DNA of 64,000 bases from Bin87 sp965115825. GTDB lineage: Bacteria; Chloroflexota; Dehalococcoidia; Lucifugimonadales; UBA3495. Every line of letters starts with the position of its first letter. Within the stretch, counting starts at the first letter, position 1. Of this stretch, positions 16,025-24,156 are shown in pieces. The stretch covers positions 2,914,001 through 2,978,000 of the forward strand of contig OZ220464.1 in NCBI GenBank assembly GCA_965115825.1, written 5' to 3'. The notes under the pieces were generated by a model. It worked only from the letters and a program-made list of their open reading frames with translations, made no database searches and was not told the DNA's origin. The position numbers and the translations under genes were made by a program.

Positions 16025-17173
16025 ATGCTTGAAGCAACCTCATCATTGTCGCCAACCGCCGCCGGCCGCGCCGATTCGCAGCCGGTGGAGATGCTGCTTA
16101 ACATGGGGCCTCAGCACCCTTCCACTCACGGGGTGTTTCGCATGGTGCTGTGGGTGGACGGTGAGAAGATTGTTGACGTGGAGCCGCACATTGGCTACCT
16201 GCATCGGGGTTCGGAGAAGCTGTGTGAGGGCGAGCAATACCACCAGGTCGTGACGCTGTTCGATCGGATGGACTACATCGGCAACTTCAACAACGAACTG
16301 GCCTACTGCATGGCCGTGGAAAAGCTGATGGGTCTGGAAGTGCCAGAGCGCGCCGAGTACATCCGCGTCATCCTCTGCGAACTGAACCGCATCGCCAGCC
16401 ATCTGCTCTATGTGGGCACGATGGGCCTGGACGCTGGAGCCATGACGCCGGTAATGTTCTCTTTTCGGGGCCGGGAGAGAGTCCAAGCGCTGTTTGAGGC
16501 GGTGTCCGGCGCGCGCTTGATGCACAACTACTTCCGCATCGGTGGCCTGAAAGAGGACGTGCCGGACAATTTCCGGGAGATGGTCGCTGAGCTGATGCCC
16601 CTGCTCCGCGAGGACGTAGAGCAGAGCGACCGCATCCTGACCTTCAACGAGATTTTCCTGTCGCGGCTCAAAGACGTTAGCCCTATGGGAGCGGAGGAAG
16701 CCATCGCGTTGGGATTGACCGGCCCTCTTCTGCGCGCCTGTGGCTACGAGTACGACGTGCGCAAGGCGCAGCCCTACTCAATCTACGACCGCTTTGACTT
16801 TGAGACGCCGGTGGGTTTGGACGGAGACTGTTGGGACAGGCACTGGGTGCGGGTTCAGGAGATGTATCAGTCGCTGCGCATCGTGGAGCAGGCCATGGCG
16901 CAGCTGCCGGAGGGTCCGGTGGCCTCGCCGTTGGGGCGGCGTCTCATTCGCCCGCCGGCCGGCGAGACTTACGTTCGCGCCGAAAACCCCCGGGGCGAAA
17001 TCGGCGTCTATCTGGTCAGCGACGGGAGCGACAAACCCTACCGTCTCAAGGTGCGGCCGCCGTCTTTCTGCAACCTTTCCGCATTGCGCCGTTTGCTGAT
17101 AGATACCTGGCTGGCCGACAGCGTGGTTGTGCTGGGTTCGCTGGACATTGTGTTGGGAGAGGTTGACCGATGA
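16025..17173 (+). CDS. nuoD: NADH-quinone oxidoreductase subunit D
   Basis: 382 residues, the 49-kDa subunit forming the quinone pocket with NuoB. LNMGPQHPSTHGVFRMVL, IGYLHRGSEKL and YCMAVEKLMGLEVPERAEYIRVI are diagnostic. The C-terminus holds the GEIGVYLVSDGSDKPYRLKVRPPSF region. Its stop overlaps the nuoH start by 4 bases (ATGA). Confidence 0.96.
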   Translation: MLEATSSLSPTAAGRADSQPVEMLLNMGPQHPSTHGVFRMVLWVDGEKIVDVEPHIGYLHRGSEKLCEGEQYHQVVTLFDRMDYIGNFNNELAYCMAVEKLMGLEVPERAEYIRVILCELNRIASHLLYVGTMGLDAGAMTPVMFSFRGRERVQALFEAVSGARLMHNYFRIGGLKEDVPDNFREMVAELMPLLREDVEQSDRILTFNEIFLSRLKDVSPMGAEEAIALGLTGPLLRACGYEYDVRKAQPYSIYDRFDFETPVGLDGDCWDRHWVRVQEMYQSLRIVEQAMAQLPEGPVASPLGRRLIRPPAGETYVRAENPRGEIGVYLVSDGSDKPYRLKVRPPSFCNLSALRRLLIDTWLADSVVVLGSLDIVLGEVDR

Positions 17174-18282
17174 GCTTCCTGCTCGACCTTGCTTGGAGCG
17201 CGTTGGGCTTGGCGGTGATGTTCGCCGTACTCTCCGTCATCGTGCTGTCACTCACATGGCTGGAGCGCAAGGCGCTGGGCCGGCTCCAACTGCGCTACGG
17301 GCCTACGCGCACCGGAAAGTTCGGCCTGCTCCAGCCGATTGCCGATGCCGTGAAGCTCATTATCAAAGAGGACATCATCCCCAACGATTCGGAAAAGGCG
17401 ATTTTCTGGATTGCGCCGGTCATTGTAGTGGTGTCGGCCTTCGTCATCTGGGTTACGATACCCGGCGGCGATAACGTGGTTATCAAGAACTTGCCCCTGG
17501 GCTTGTTCTATATCATCGCATTTGCCGTAATCGGCATTCTCGGCCTGGTGTTGGCCGGCTGGGGCTCCGCCAACAAGTATGGCATTATGGGCGGCTTGCG
17601 GTCGGCGGCGCAGTTGATTTCCTACGAGATTCCGGTGGTGCTGGTTGCCGCGGCCGTAGCCATTCTGGCCCAATCGCTGGATATGCGGGAAATCGTCGCA
17701 GCGCAGTCGGCTTACCCTTATCTGGTGGTGCTGCCCTTGGGTTTGGTAATCTTCTTCATTGCTGGCTTGGCAGAGGTTGGCCGCACTCCCTTCGACATTT
17801 ACCACGCCGAGAGCGAGGTCGTAGGCGGCCCCTTTGTGGAGTACAGCGGCGCGCACTGGTCGGTTTTCTTTTTGGCCGAATACATCAACACCTTTGCCAT
17901 CGCCGCATTGACGGCATTGCTGTTTCTGGGCGGTTGGGGCGGCCCGGCGCTGCCCGATGTGGTATGGTTCCTGTTCAAGACCTATGCCGTGGTGCTGGTG
18001 ATATTCTGGGTGCGCGGCACGTTCCCACGGCTTCGCATTGACCAACTGATGGCATTTGCCTGGAAAGTTATGGTTCCCTTGTCTTTCTACACCGTCATCA
18101 TCGCCGCCGCCTATCGTTTCTATGGCTTGCCCTGGTGGAGCCTTACCATAATGTCCCTGGCGGGGCTGGCAGTGGCCGGCTGGATAATCTACCGCCGCAT
18201 GACGGCTCCGGCCCGCCGGGTGGTCCGGGTACGGGAGCGCCTGGCAGCCCAGCGTCGCGCCGCCGCCTCATCGCGCACGTAG
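17170..18282 (+). CDS. nuoH: NADH-quinone oxidoreductase subunit H
   Basis: 370 residues, about eight transmembrane helices; it connects the peripheral and membrane arms. WLERKALGRLQLRYGPTRTG and AGLAEVGRTPFDIYHAESEVVGG are the NuoH signatures. The C-terminal tail is basic (RRVVRVRERLAAQRRAAASS) and slightly longer than usual. A Uma2 gene follows before nuoI. Confidence 0.96.
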   Translation: MSFLLDLAWSALGLAVMFAVLSVIVLSLTWLERKALGRLQLRYGPTRTGKFGLLQPIADAVKLIIKEDIIPNDSEKAIFWIAPVIVVVSAFVIWVTIPGGDNVVIKNLPLGLFYIIAFAVIGILGLVLAGWGSANKYGIMGGLRSAAQLISYEIPVVLVAAAVAILAQSLDMREIVAAQSAYPYLVVLPLGLVIFFIAGLAEVGRTPFDIYHAESEVVGGPFVEYSGAHWSVFFLAEYINTFAIAALTALLFLGGWGGPALPDVVWFLFKTYAVVLVIFWVRGTFPRLRIDQLMAFAWKVMVPLSFYTVIIAAAYRFYGLPWWSLTIMSLAGLAVAGWIIYRRMTAPARRVVRVRERLAAQRRAAASSRT

Positions 18283-18292
18283 TCGCCGATGC

Positions 18293-18301
18293 TGGTATGA
18301 T
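18293..18301 (+). promoter_or_regulatory. extended -10 (TGG-TATGAT) inside the nuo operon
   Basis: TGGTATGAT lies 27 bases before the Uma2 ATG and 10 bases after the nuoH stop. It would give the inserted gene, and perhaps nuoI-N, a separate promoter. Confidence 0.4.
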
Positions 18302-18328
18302 ATTGGCAGATTGCAGAGAGTTGCCGCC

Positions 18329-18919
18329 ATGATGACCGCTAAAACGCGCAAAATCACCGTTGCGGAGTTCTGGGCGATGCCGGAAGAACCCGGCTATCGT
18401 TACGAACTGGTGGATGGAGAACCGGTTGACATGGATGGAGCGCCGCCGCATGGCAGAGTAACGCTCAAGATAGGCCGGCTGCTGGGCGACCATGTGGACG
18501 GCGCCGGGTTGCCGTTGGACGTAGGCGTCAGCACGGGTTTTCAGATGGATTCTTATACGCTGCGCATTCCTGATGTACACGTGACCACATGGGAGCGAAT
18601 GGCGGCGTATGATGAAAGCGCCGGCGGTTGGCCTCAATTCGCGCCTAACGTGGCGATTGAGGTAGCGTCTCCGAGCAATGCGCCGGCGGATTTGGAGCAC
18701 AAAACCGACGAGTATTTTACCAACGGCGCGCAGGCGGTCTGGATTATCGACCCCGGCCCGCGCACGGTGGCGCTCCGTCGCCCCGGCCGGCCGGAGCAGA
18801 TTTTCGGCGCTGGCGACGTTCTGCGCGGCGACCCGGAAATACCCGGGTTTGTCTGCTCCGTCGACGACATATTCTCCGTTCTGGACCGTATGGCCCTACC
18901 AATTACAGAGGAAAATTAG
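18329..18919 (+). CDS. Uma2 family (DUF820) PD-(D/E)XK nuclease-like protein
   Basis: About 196 residues. FWAMPEEPGYRYELVDGE is the typical N-terminus. RIPDVHVTT (PD motif), VAIEVASPSN (E-V-x-S-P-S), EHKTDEYFTNGAQAVWIIDP and a C-terminal F-x-V-D-D-I-F helix complete the Uma2 order. The biochemical role of this abundant family is unknown; a restriction-endonuclease-like fold is established. The gene sits between nuoH and nuoI, so it looks like an insertion into a conserved operon. It probably brought its own promoter. Confidence 0.88.
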   Translation: MMTAKTRKITVAEFWAMPEEPGYRYELVDGEPVDMDGAPPHGRVTLKIGRLLGDHVDGAGLPLDVGVSTGFQMDSYTLRIPDVHVTTWERMAAYDESAGGWPQFAPNVAIEVASPSNAPADLEHKTDEYFTNGAQAVWIIDPGPRTVALRRPGRPEQIFGAGDVLRGDPEIPGFVCSVDDIFSVLDRMALPITEEN

Positions 18920-18921
18920 CG

Positions 18922-19467
18922 ATGCTGGAAAGCCTCAAAGGGATGTTGCTTACGCTGGGATCGGCGGTTTCCGGCCTGCGTCGGCCCATTACGCAGCAGT
19001 ACCCCAAGCAGGCGACGCCGGTGCGTCCGCGCTTTATGGGCTTCCCCGCCCTGACGTGGGACGCCGAGGTTAGCGAGCCCTACTGTACCGGGTGCATGGT
19101 CTGCATCCGCAACTGCCCGACTCAGTGTATGTCCGCCAGCATGATGGACAATCCTAAGTACGCCGAGGGCGAAAGCAGCCGGCGCAAGATTGTCGATTAC
19201 TTTGAAATCAACCTCAACCGTTGTATATTGTGCGGCATCTGCGTTGAGTACTGCAATTTTGACGCTATCGTAATGAGCCACGAACATGAAATGAGCACCT
19301 ACGCCCGCAACGGCGACCGCGTTGACTTGCCAGCGCTCCTGCAAATCGGCAAAAAATACCAGGACGCTACCCACTGGATTCCACCAACCGTCCTGGCCAA
19401 ACAAAAATCCGACGCCGCCAAAGCTGCCGAGGCTGCCGAAAAGTCGGCCGACGCTGCCGCCGAGTAA
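18922..19467 (+). CDS. nuoI: NADH-quinone oxidoreductase subunit I
   Basis: 181 residues with two 4Fe-4S motifs: CTGCMVCIRNCP (about 55-66) and CILCGICVEYCNFDA (about 96-110). These clusters (N6a/N6b) pass electrons to NuoB. The Ala/Lys/Glu-rich C-terminal tail is an extension beyond the usual end. Because NuoEFG are absent, this subunit is the likely docking point for an alternative donor such as ferredoxin. Confidence 0.95.
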   Translation: MLESLKGMLLTLGSAVSGLRRPITQQYPKQATPVRPRFMGFPALTWDAEVSEPYCTGCMVCIRNCPTQCMSASMMDNPKYAEGESSRRKIVDYFEINLNRCILCGICVEYCNFDAIVMSHEHEMSTYARNGDRVDLPALLQIGKKYQDATHWIPPTVLAKQKSDAAKAAEAAEKSADAAAE

Positions 19468-19505
19468 CCGCCCGCGCCGCAGCCGCCACCATACCGAGGA
19501 ACTCC

Positions 19506-19808
19506 GTGCCCAGAGAAGACGAACGCTACCGTAACCTGTCGCCCACACACCCGCAGTACTGCACTTGCGTTGAATGCGTGCGGAAGCGACTGGACGGGGA
19601 GAACTCTAACCCGGCGCAGCGGGTCGGCGGGCTGGTAGGTAAGTTGGCTGGCAAGGCCGCCAAAATAGGCCAGGGGAAGGGCAAACGTCGGGGCAAATCC
19701 GGCGGTTCCGGCAAAGCCCGCGGCCGTTCCGAAACGATTGGCGAACCCGTTCGCAGGCACAAAGCTAACTGCGAGTGCGCGACCTGTACGCTGCTCAAAT
19801 CCATTTAG
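19506..19808 (+). CDS. small basic CxC protein between nuoI and nuoJ
   Basis: 100 residues from a GTG start with GAGGA 6 bases upstream. It has paired cysteine motifs at the two ends: HPQYCTCVECVRKRL near the N-terminus and HKANCECATCTLLKS at the C-terminus, each H-x(3)-C-x-C-x(2)-C. The middle is Gly/Lys/Arg-rich (KIGQGKGKRRGKSGGSGKARG) and probably disordered and nucleic-acid-like. The repeated motif could bind zinc or an iron-sulfur cluster. I do not know the family. The operon position suggests coexpression with complex I. Confidence 0.6.
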   Translation: MPREDERYRNLSPTHPQYCTCVECVRKRLDGENSNPAQRVGGLVGKLAGKAAKIGQGKGKRRGKSGGSGKARGRSETIGEPVRRHKANCECATCTLLKSI

Positions 19809-19833
19809 CCGTTGATGAAGAGGATGGATAGCC

Positions 19834-20352
19834 TTGCAGCTGGCCCTGTTCATCATCGTAGCTATTTTTACCATCGGCGGCGCGCTGGGCGTTGTGGCGA
19901 CGCGCAACGTGGTACACGCTGCGTTGTTCCTGCTCTTATCCCTGATGGGCGGGGCCGGCGTCTATCTCCTGCTATTCGCTGAGTTTCTGGCGCTGGTGCA
20001 AGTGCTGATTTACGGCGGGGCGGTTACCATAGTCGTGCTGTTCGCCGTGATGCTGACCCGTTCCTCGGAATACCCGCGCATAACCGATAACCGGCAATGG
20101 CCGCTGGGTCTGCTTGCGGCCCTGGCGCTGTCGGTAGTGTTGGGCGCGGCTTTTTGGGCGGCTCCTGACACAGCCGCCGAGCCACAAGCGCCGGTGTTCA
20201 CCGACTTGGCATCGTCGTTGTTCACCAAATGGGCGCTGCCGTTCGAGATAGCCTCGCTGGTGCTGCTGGTAGCTCTCATCGGAGCCATCATCATTGCGCG
20301 GCAGCAGAGCGCGACCGTGGCGGACGATACGCCGCCGCAAGGCGAGGATTAA
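19834..20352 (+). CDS. nuoJ: NADH-quinone oxidoreductase subunit J
   Basis: 172 residues with five predicted transmembrane helices. RNVVHAALFLLLSLMGGAGVYLLLFAEFLALVQVLIYGGAV is the NuoJ/ND6 signature. It starts with TTG 19834, with GAGG upstream. The last helix is at about 135-155, followed by a short polar tail. Confidence 0.93.
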   Translation: MQLALFIIVAIFTIGGALGVVATRNVVHAALFLLLSLMGGAGVYLLLFAEFLALVQVLIYGGAVTIVVLFAVMLTRSSEYPRITDNRQWPLGLLAALALSVVLGAAFWAAPDTAAEPQAPVFTDLASSLFTKWALPFEIASLVLLVALIGAIIIARQQSATVADDTPPQGED

Positions 20353-20360
20353 ACTCTCCC

Positions 20361-20681
20361 ATGGTTCCGCTGCTGTATTTCCAGCTCCTGAGCGTCGCCC
20401 TGTTCGGCATCGGCCTGTATGGGGTGTTGGCGCGGCGTAGCGCGGTGCTGATTATCCTGTCCATCGAGCTGATGCTGAACGCCGTCAACATCAACCTGAT
20501 TGCTGCCGCTTCCTACCTCAACGGCAGCGGCCGTTTCGCCGCATTCGACGGCCAGATAATCGCAATCTTCGTCATCACTGTGGCCGCCGCCGAAGTGGGG
20601 CTCGCCTTCGCCATTGTCCTGCGGATGTACCGGAATCGGGGAACCGTCAACGTTGATGAAATCAATATCTTGAAATGGTGA
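20361..20681 (+). CDS. nuoK: NADH-quinone oxidoreductase subunit K
   Basis: 106 residues with three transmembrane helices. IELMLNAVNINLIAAASY and QIIAIFVITVAAAEVGLAFAIV carry the two conserved membrane glutamates of NuoK/ND4L. ATG 20361 is set by homology; the frame is open upstream through nuoJ. Confidence 0.95.
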   Translation: MVPLLYFQLLSVALFGIGLYGVLARRSAVLIILSIELMLNAVNINLIAAASYLNGSGRFAAFDGQIIAIFVITVAAAEVGLAFAIVLRMYRNRGTVNVDEINILKW

Positions 20682-20682
20682 T

Positions 20683-22620
20683 ATGCCGCTAGCCTTCCTG
20701 ATACCCGTATTGTCGTTCGCCGCCTGTCCGCTGATTATTCTCTTTCAGCGTTGGCTCCCGCTGCGGGGGGCTCCGCTGGCGATTCTGGCCATCGGCGGCG
20801 GCTTTGTGGTGTGGATATTGGCGACGCTGGGCTTTCTGGGCGCGTCTGCCGACCACCCCTCTTGCGACGTTAGCGCGATAACCCACGCGCTCACCTGCCA
20901 TTTCAGCACGACCTGGTTCGAGGCTGGCATCCCCGGCGTCAGCGCCGGCGTTGACCAAGCAATCCATCTGGATTGGGGGATGCTGATTGACCCCCTGACC
21001 ATCGTTTTGCTGGGGCTGATTACCTTCGTCGCCCTGGGCGTCCAGCTCTACTCGCTGGCGTACATGAAAGGCGACCCGCGCTTTGGGTGGTATTATGCTT
21101 GGCAGGCGTTGTTCGTGGCGGCGATGCTTACGCTGGCGCTGGCCGATAACTTCCTGCTGCTCTATATTGCCTGGGAGCTGGTTGGGTTGTGTTCCTACCT
21201 GCTCATCGGCTTCTGGTTTGAGAACCCCGGCCCGCGCGAGGCTGCCAAAAAAGCCTTCGTGGTGACGCGCATCGGCGATGTTGGGTTGCTGGTGGGCATC
21301 CTGCTGCTGTGGGTGAACGTGGGCAGCTTCAGTATGACCGACGCTTTCGCGGCGGCGGCTTCCGGCCAGCTTAGCGACGGCGTAATCACCGCCTCCGCCA
21401 TCCTACTGCTGTTGGGGGCGATGGGCAAATCGGCCCAGTTTCCCTTCCACGTGTGGCTGCCCGACGCTATGGAAGGCCCCACGCCGGTCAGCGCGCTGAT
21501 TCACGCCGCCACCATGGTCATCGCCGGCGTTTATCTGGTGGCCCGGGCTTATCCCATCTTCGCGGCATCGCCGGAGGCCCTGATGGTTGTCGCCAGCATC
21601 GGGATGATAACCGCGCTGGGAGCGGCGACGATTGCTCTGGTGTCCACCGACCTCAAACGCATCCTGGCCTACTCCACCGTATCTCACCTGGGATTGATGA
21701 TGCTGTCATTGGGTGCGCTGGGATGGACGGCGGCGGTGTTCCACCTGATGGCTCACGGTTTCGCCAAGGCCCTGCTGTTCCTGAGCGCCGGCAGCGTGAT
21801 GCACGGCGTCGGCGCCCATGGCGATGTTGACATCCGACGGGTCGGCGGGCTGCGCCGGACAATGCCGCTGACGGCGACGGCCTTTTCCATCGGCGCGCTG
21901 TCCCTGGGCGGAATACCGATACTATCGGGCTTTTGGAGCAAGGATGAGATACTGCTGGCCGTTTCCAACAACCTGCCGATGATTTTTATCGTGCTGACGA
22001 TGCTGACCGCCTTTTTGAGCGCGCTTTATATGGCTCGCGCCATGTTCATCGTTTTCTTCGGGCCGGAGGGGGATGACAGCCGCCACGCCCATGAGTCGCC
22101 CGTATTGATGACCGGCGTACTGGCCGCGCTGGCCGTGCTGGCAATCGGGTTCGGCTGGATTGCTTTCGCCTGGCCGGGTTCTTCCGGCGTTTTCGGCGGC
22201 TTCGTTTTTTACGAACACGCGGAGGGGTTCCATTTCAACGTTGCGCTGGGCGCGTTGAGCATCCTGTTGGCGGTTGGAGCGTTCGCGCTGGCGTGGCTGG
22301 TGTATGTGCGCCGGGCGGTGTCCCATGAGTCCTGGCGGGCCAGGTTCGCTCCGGTGCTGCGGGTAGTGGAGAACCGCTACTATGTGGACGAAACCTACCA
22401 GTGGGTGATTGACCGGGTGGTGCTGACCGTGTCCGCTGCGCTGGCCTTCTTTGACCGGGCCGTCGTGAACGATGTAGGGATCAACGGGCCGGCCGATGTG
22501 GTGCGCAAGGCCGGCATCGCCCTGCGCCTCCACGTAACCGGGCACGTTTATACCTATGCGCTGGCGGTGGCGCTGGGCGTCATTGCGCTGGCGATTTTCT
22601 GGTGGCTGCGCTCGGCTTAG
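20683..22620 (+). CDS. nuoL: NADH-quinone oxidoreductase subunit L
   Basis: 645 residues, the distal antiporter-like proton pump with the long lateral helix. The signatures are SLAYMKGDPRFGWYYAWQALF, LLYIAWELVGLCSYLLIGFW, KSAQFPFHVWLPDAMEGPTPVSALIHAATMV and YSTVSHLGLMMLSLG. It starts 1 base after the nuoK stop. The C-terminal 120 residues hold the traverse helix and final anchor. Confidence 0.96.
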   Translation: MPLAFLIPVLSFAACPLIILFQRWLPLRGAPLAILAIGGGFVVWILATLGFLGASADHPSCDVSAITHALTCHFSTTWFEAGIPGVSAGVDQAIHLDWGMLIDPLTIVLLGLITFVALGVQLYSLAYMKGDPRFGWYYAWQALFVAAMLTLALADNFLLLYIAWELVGLCSYLLIGFWFENPGPREAAKKAFVVTRIGDVGLLVGILLLWVNVGSFSMTDAFAAAASGQLSDGVITASAILLLLGAMGKSAQFPFHVWLPDAMEGPTPVSALIHAATMVIAGVYLVARAYPIFAASPEALMVVASIGMITALGAATIALVSTDLKRILAYSTVSHLGLMMLSLGALGWTAAVFHLMAHGFAKALLFLSAGSVMHGVGAHGDVDIRRVGGLRRTMPLTATAFSIGALSLGGIPILSGFWSKDEILLAVSNNLPMIFIVLTMLTAFLSALYMARAMFIVFFGPEGDDSRHAHESPVLMTGVLAALAVLAIGFGWIAFAWPGSSGVFGGFVFYEHAEGFHFNVALGALSILLAVGAFALAWLVYVRRAVSHESWRARFAPVLRVVENRYYVDETYQWVIDRVVLTVSAALAFFDRAVVNDVGINGPADVVRKAGIALRLHVTGHVYTYALAVALGVIALAIFWWLRSA

Positions 22621-22629
22621 CGGTTGATA

Positions 22630-24144
22630 ATGGCTAACTTTGACCAGGTATCGCTGCTGCTGCTGGTCCTCGTGCCGTTGGCCGGGGCGATACTGGCGAT
22701 GTTCCTTCCCAGAGACCGGCCCAGGGACGCCTGGCGGTTCGCCATCTTGGTGGCGGCGATTTCGTTCGCGCTGTCCGTCGCCGTGTTCGTCCGCTACGAC
22801 TACGCCGCCGGGGGGGTGCAGTTTCAGCGCGAATATGCCTGGATTGGGCACCCGCTGAACATCAGCCTGCACTTCGGGTTGAACGGCATCGGCGCGCCCC
22901 TGGTTCTGCTCAACGGCATAGTGCTGCTGGGAGCGGCGCTCATCAGCCAGACCATAACCCGGCGCACCCGGGATTTCTTCGCGCTGCTGCTGGCCCTGGG
23001 CGCGGGAGTGTACGGCGTTTTTATCGTGCGGGACCTGTTCTTCCTGTTCTTTTTCTATGAGCTGGCCGTGCTGCCCATGTACCTGCTCATCGGAGTTTGG
23101 GGAAGCAGCACCGACTTCGGCACATTCCTGCGCACCAAAGAGTACGGCGCGATGAAACTCATGCTGGTTCTAGTTGCCGGCAGCGCACTAATCTGGATTG
23201 GCATACTTGCCCTTTACGTCACATCATCGCAGGGAGGTAATCCGACGTTTAACATTGACTCCCTGGCGGAGATGCAACAGGGTGGCGCGTTTTCCCGCAC
23301 GTTGGAGCTGTGGGTGTTTCCATTATTCGCTATCGGGTTCGGAGCGCTGGCCGGCCTGTGGCCCTTTCACACGTGGTCGCCCGACGGCCACGTAGCCGCG
23401 CCTACGGGCGTCAGTATGCTCCACGCCGGCGTGTTGATGAAGTTGGGGGCCTTCGGCATTATTCAGGTAGGGATGCTGCTGACGCCGGCGGGCGCGGAGT
23501 TCTGGATGCCCACGCTTATAGGCCTGGGCACCGTCAACGTTATCTACGGCGCAATCTCCGCGCTGTCGCAGAACGATTTGAAGTATGTCATCGGCTATTC
23601 CAGCGTCAGCCACATGGGTTACGTGCTGATGGGCATTGCCACGCTGCACCCGGTCGGCTTGGCCGGAGCAGTGCTGCAAATGTTCTCTCACGGCATAATG
23701 ACGGCGCTGATGTTCGCCATGGTCGGCGCGATTTACGAGCGGGCGCACATCCGCGATTCCCTCATCCTCAACGGCCTGATTAAGCGGATGGGCGTAACCA
23801 CATTCTTCTTTGCTATCGCCGGCCTGGCCTCGCTGGGCTTGCCCGGACTCAGCGGGTTCATTGCCGAGTTCATGGTGTTCACCGGGGCATTTCGCACCTA
23901 CCTGCCGCTGGCGGTGCTGGGCGTCGTCGGCGCGGCGATTACCGCCGTGTATATCCTGCGGCTGCTGGCACGGTCATTCTTCGGAGAGGCAGACCCGCAG
24001 TGGGAGCACCTTACCGACGCCAGTCCGGTTGAAAAAGGCGTTGGCGCGGCTTTCGTCATCATCCTGATTGTTGTCGGCGTATGGCCGGCGCCTCTGCTGA
24101 ACGTAATCAACACCGGCGTGGCCGGCGCGCTCTCGGTGTTCTAG
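22630..24144 (+). CDS. nuoM: NADH-quinone oxidoreductase subunit M
   Basis: About 504 residues, the second antiporter-like subunit. FFFYELAVLPMYLLIGVWG, GLWPFHTWSPDGHVAAPTGVSMLHAGVLMKLG and YSSVSHMGYVLMG are diagnostic. ATG 22630 is preferred to the TTG at 22624. It is followed by nuoN after 12 bases. Confidence 0.95.
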   Translation: MANFDQVSLLLLVLVPLAGAILAMFLPRDRPRDAWRFAILVAAISFALSVAVFVRYDYAAGGVQFQREYAWIGHPLNISLHFGLNGIGAPLVLLNGIVLLGAALISQTITRRTRDFFALLLALGAGVYGVFIVRDLFFLFFFYELAVLPMYLLIGVWGSSTDFGTFLRTKEYGAMKLMLVLVAGSALIWIGILALYVTSSQGGNPTFNIDSLAEMQQGGAFSRTLELWVFPLFAIGFGALAGLWPFHTWSPDGHVAAPTGVSMLHAGVLMKLGAFGIIQVGMLLTPAGAEFWMPTLIGLGTVNVIYGAISALSQNDLKYVIGYSSVSHMGYVLMGIATLHPVGLAGAVLQMFSHGIMTALMFAMVGAIYERAHIRDSLILNGLIKRMGVTTFFFAIAGLASLGLPGLSGFIAEFMVFTGAFRTYLPLAVLGVVGAAITAVYILRLLARSFFGEADPQWEHLTDASPVEKGVGAAFVIILIVVGVWPAPLLNVINTGVAGALSVF

Positions 24145-24156
24145 GCGGCTGCGTAG

